Shown here: positions 63,481 through 64,000 of the stretch, one piece after another | How the letters are laid out: each line of letters begins with the position of its first letter | How positions within the stretch are numbered: the first letter of the stretch is position 1 | Source of the DNA: Gemmatimonadota bacterium | Lineage (GTDB): Bacteria > Gemmatimonadota > Gemmatimonadetes > Gemmatimonadales > GWC2-71-9 | Assembly (NCBI GenBank): GCA_027294455.1 | Contig: JAPULZ010000064.1 | Coordinates: forward strand, 62,001 to 126,000 | DNA length: 64,000 nucleotides | Direction of reading: 5' to 3' | Translations under genes and position numbers: made by a program | Notes under the pieces: model-generated | Seen by the model: the letters and a program-made list of their open reading frames with translations, nothing else | Told to the model about the DNA's origin: nothing | Database searches by the model: none

Positions 63481-64000
63481 GTGAAGATTTTTTTGGACAC
63501 GGCGAATCTTCGGGAGATCGAGGAAGCGGCCAGTTGGGGTGTGTTGAGTGGGGTAACCACCAATCCGTCCCTCATGGCCCGCGAAGAGGGCGCCGATTTT
63601 CAGGAAACCATCCAGGCCATCACCCGGCTCGTGGACGGGCCGATCAGTGCCGAGACGGTCTCCGAGGATGCCGACGGCATGGTCAAGGAGGGCAAGACCT
63701 ATGCAGCTTGGCATCCGAACGTCATCGTCAAAGTGCCGGCCACGCTCGAGGGGCTGAAGGCCGTCGCTCGTCTCAAAGACGAAGGCATCCGTACCAACGT
63801 CACGCTGTGCTTCAACGCCAATCAGGCGCTGCTGGCGGCGCGGGCGGGGGCCTTCGTCGTCTCGCCGTTCGTCGGCCGCCTCGACGACATCTCGGAATCC
63901 GGCATCGAGCTCATTCAGGAGATCGCCGACGTGTTCGCCATGGATCGGGAGATCGAGACCCAAATCCTGGCGGCGTCGATCCGGCATCCCCGCCACATCC
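63481..64000 (+). CDS. Small transaldolase / fructose-6-phosphate aldolase family (3' truncated)
   Basis: The frame from GTG 63481 runs off the right edge (173 codons visible), which is why it is missing from the ORF track. It begins [16 protein letters not shown] and has [14 protein letters not shown], the Schiff-base Lys in [11 protein letters not shown] (K84), [20 protein letters not shown] and [10 protein letters not shown]. This is the approximately 215-aa TalC/FSA subfamily acting in the pentose phosphate pathway, consistent with rpe elsewhere in the window. Confidence 0.93.
   Translation, partial: MKIFLDTANLREIEEAASWGVLSGVTTNPSLMAREEGADFQETIQAITRLVDGPISAETVSEDADGMVKEGKTYAAWHPNVIVKVPATLEGLKAVARLKDEGIRTNVTLCFNANQALLAARAGAFVVSPFVGRLDDISESGIELIQEIADVFAMDREIETQILAASIRHPRHI

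Noticed and set aside
63280-63996. 238-aa minus-strand ORF at the right end
   Set aside because: Shadow of the truncated transaldolase on the plus strand, which has clear family motifs.

Overview
The window is gene-dense, GC-rich bacterial chromosome. It holds about 64 protein-coding genes, one clear pseudogene, and no rRNA, tRNA, insertion sequence, prophage or CRISPR array that I could see. The gene set points to a diderm bacterium: TamB, outer-membrane barrels, predicted lipoproteins, Lgt, a class A PBP, MltG, an MsbA-type transporter, and a PorX-type response regulator of the Bacteroidetes/FCB lineage. High GC, many GTG/TTG starts, AT-rich -10 boxes and the order tsaD-ybbR-tlpA-rpe-PASTA-rsmB-thi-fmt-def-yajC-tgt-queA-ruv fit Gemmatimonadota best. 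That placement is an inference from recall, not from a search.

Layout. (1) 1-7.4 kb, plus strand: 3' part of tamB, a lipid kinase, a response regulator with a degenerate sigma54-activator AAA+ domain, a small zinc-ribbon protein, a HAD phosphatase, an unknown membrane-anchored protein and acpS. (2) 7.4-23.3 kb, minus strand: a chain of 21 genes from yebC down to a flippase-like membrane protein, nearly all joined by 1-4 bp stop/start overlaps. It combines recombination (ruvCAB), tRNA modification (queA, tgt, tsaD), protein maturation and export (def, fmt, yajC, lgt), thiamine synthesis (thiE, thiS, thiG), rRNA methylation (rsmB) and envelope genes. A 54-aa zinc-ribbon gene between ruvA and ruvB was missing from the ORF track. 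(3) 23.3-31.6 kb: a DnaB-like helicase core, an unknown gene, then a plus-strand unit porX-like / ABC exporter / methyltransferase, a class V aminotransferase, and tyrS on the minus strand. (4) 31.7-38.4 kb: class A PBP, amidohydrolase, argR, then argG-argH behind a promoter carrying a perfect palindrome that is a good ArgR-operator candidate.

(5) 38.4-47.4 kb: a small acidic protein, HNH endonuclease, acyl-CoA ligase coupled to a NYN-LOTUS RNA-associated protein, 3-methyladenine glycosylase, an outer-membrane protein, kbl-tdh (threonine to glycine; Tdh has lost its structural-zinc cysteines) and a histone-H1-like KRKAT-repeat protein with a structured leader. (6) 47.5-53.3 kb: methyltransferase-like protein, RlmI-type rRNA methyltransferase, a chorismate mutase (aroH) broken by three frameshifts, a second thiE, mltG, ruvX and rho. 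(7) 53.3-64 kb: an M50 membrane protease sharing a promoter region with rho, a coupled pair of tiny genes of which one is only a histidine-kinase dimerisation domain, a three-gene surface module (TPR/CsgG-like protein, beta-barrel, 1220-aa repeat protein), a DUF1080-like secreted protein, a kinase-only Ser/Thr kinase, and the start of a small transaldolase that runs off the window.

The strongest leads are the aroH pseudogene, the response regulator lacking GAFTGA and Walker-B Glu, the 47-bp copy of an lgt segment that supplies the neighbouring gene's stop codon, the free-standing HisKA domain, and the CsgG-like/barrel/giant-protein operon.
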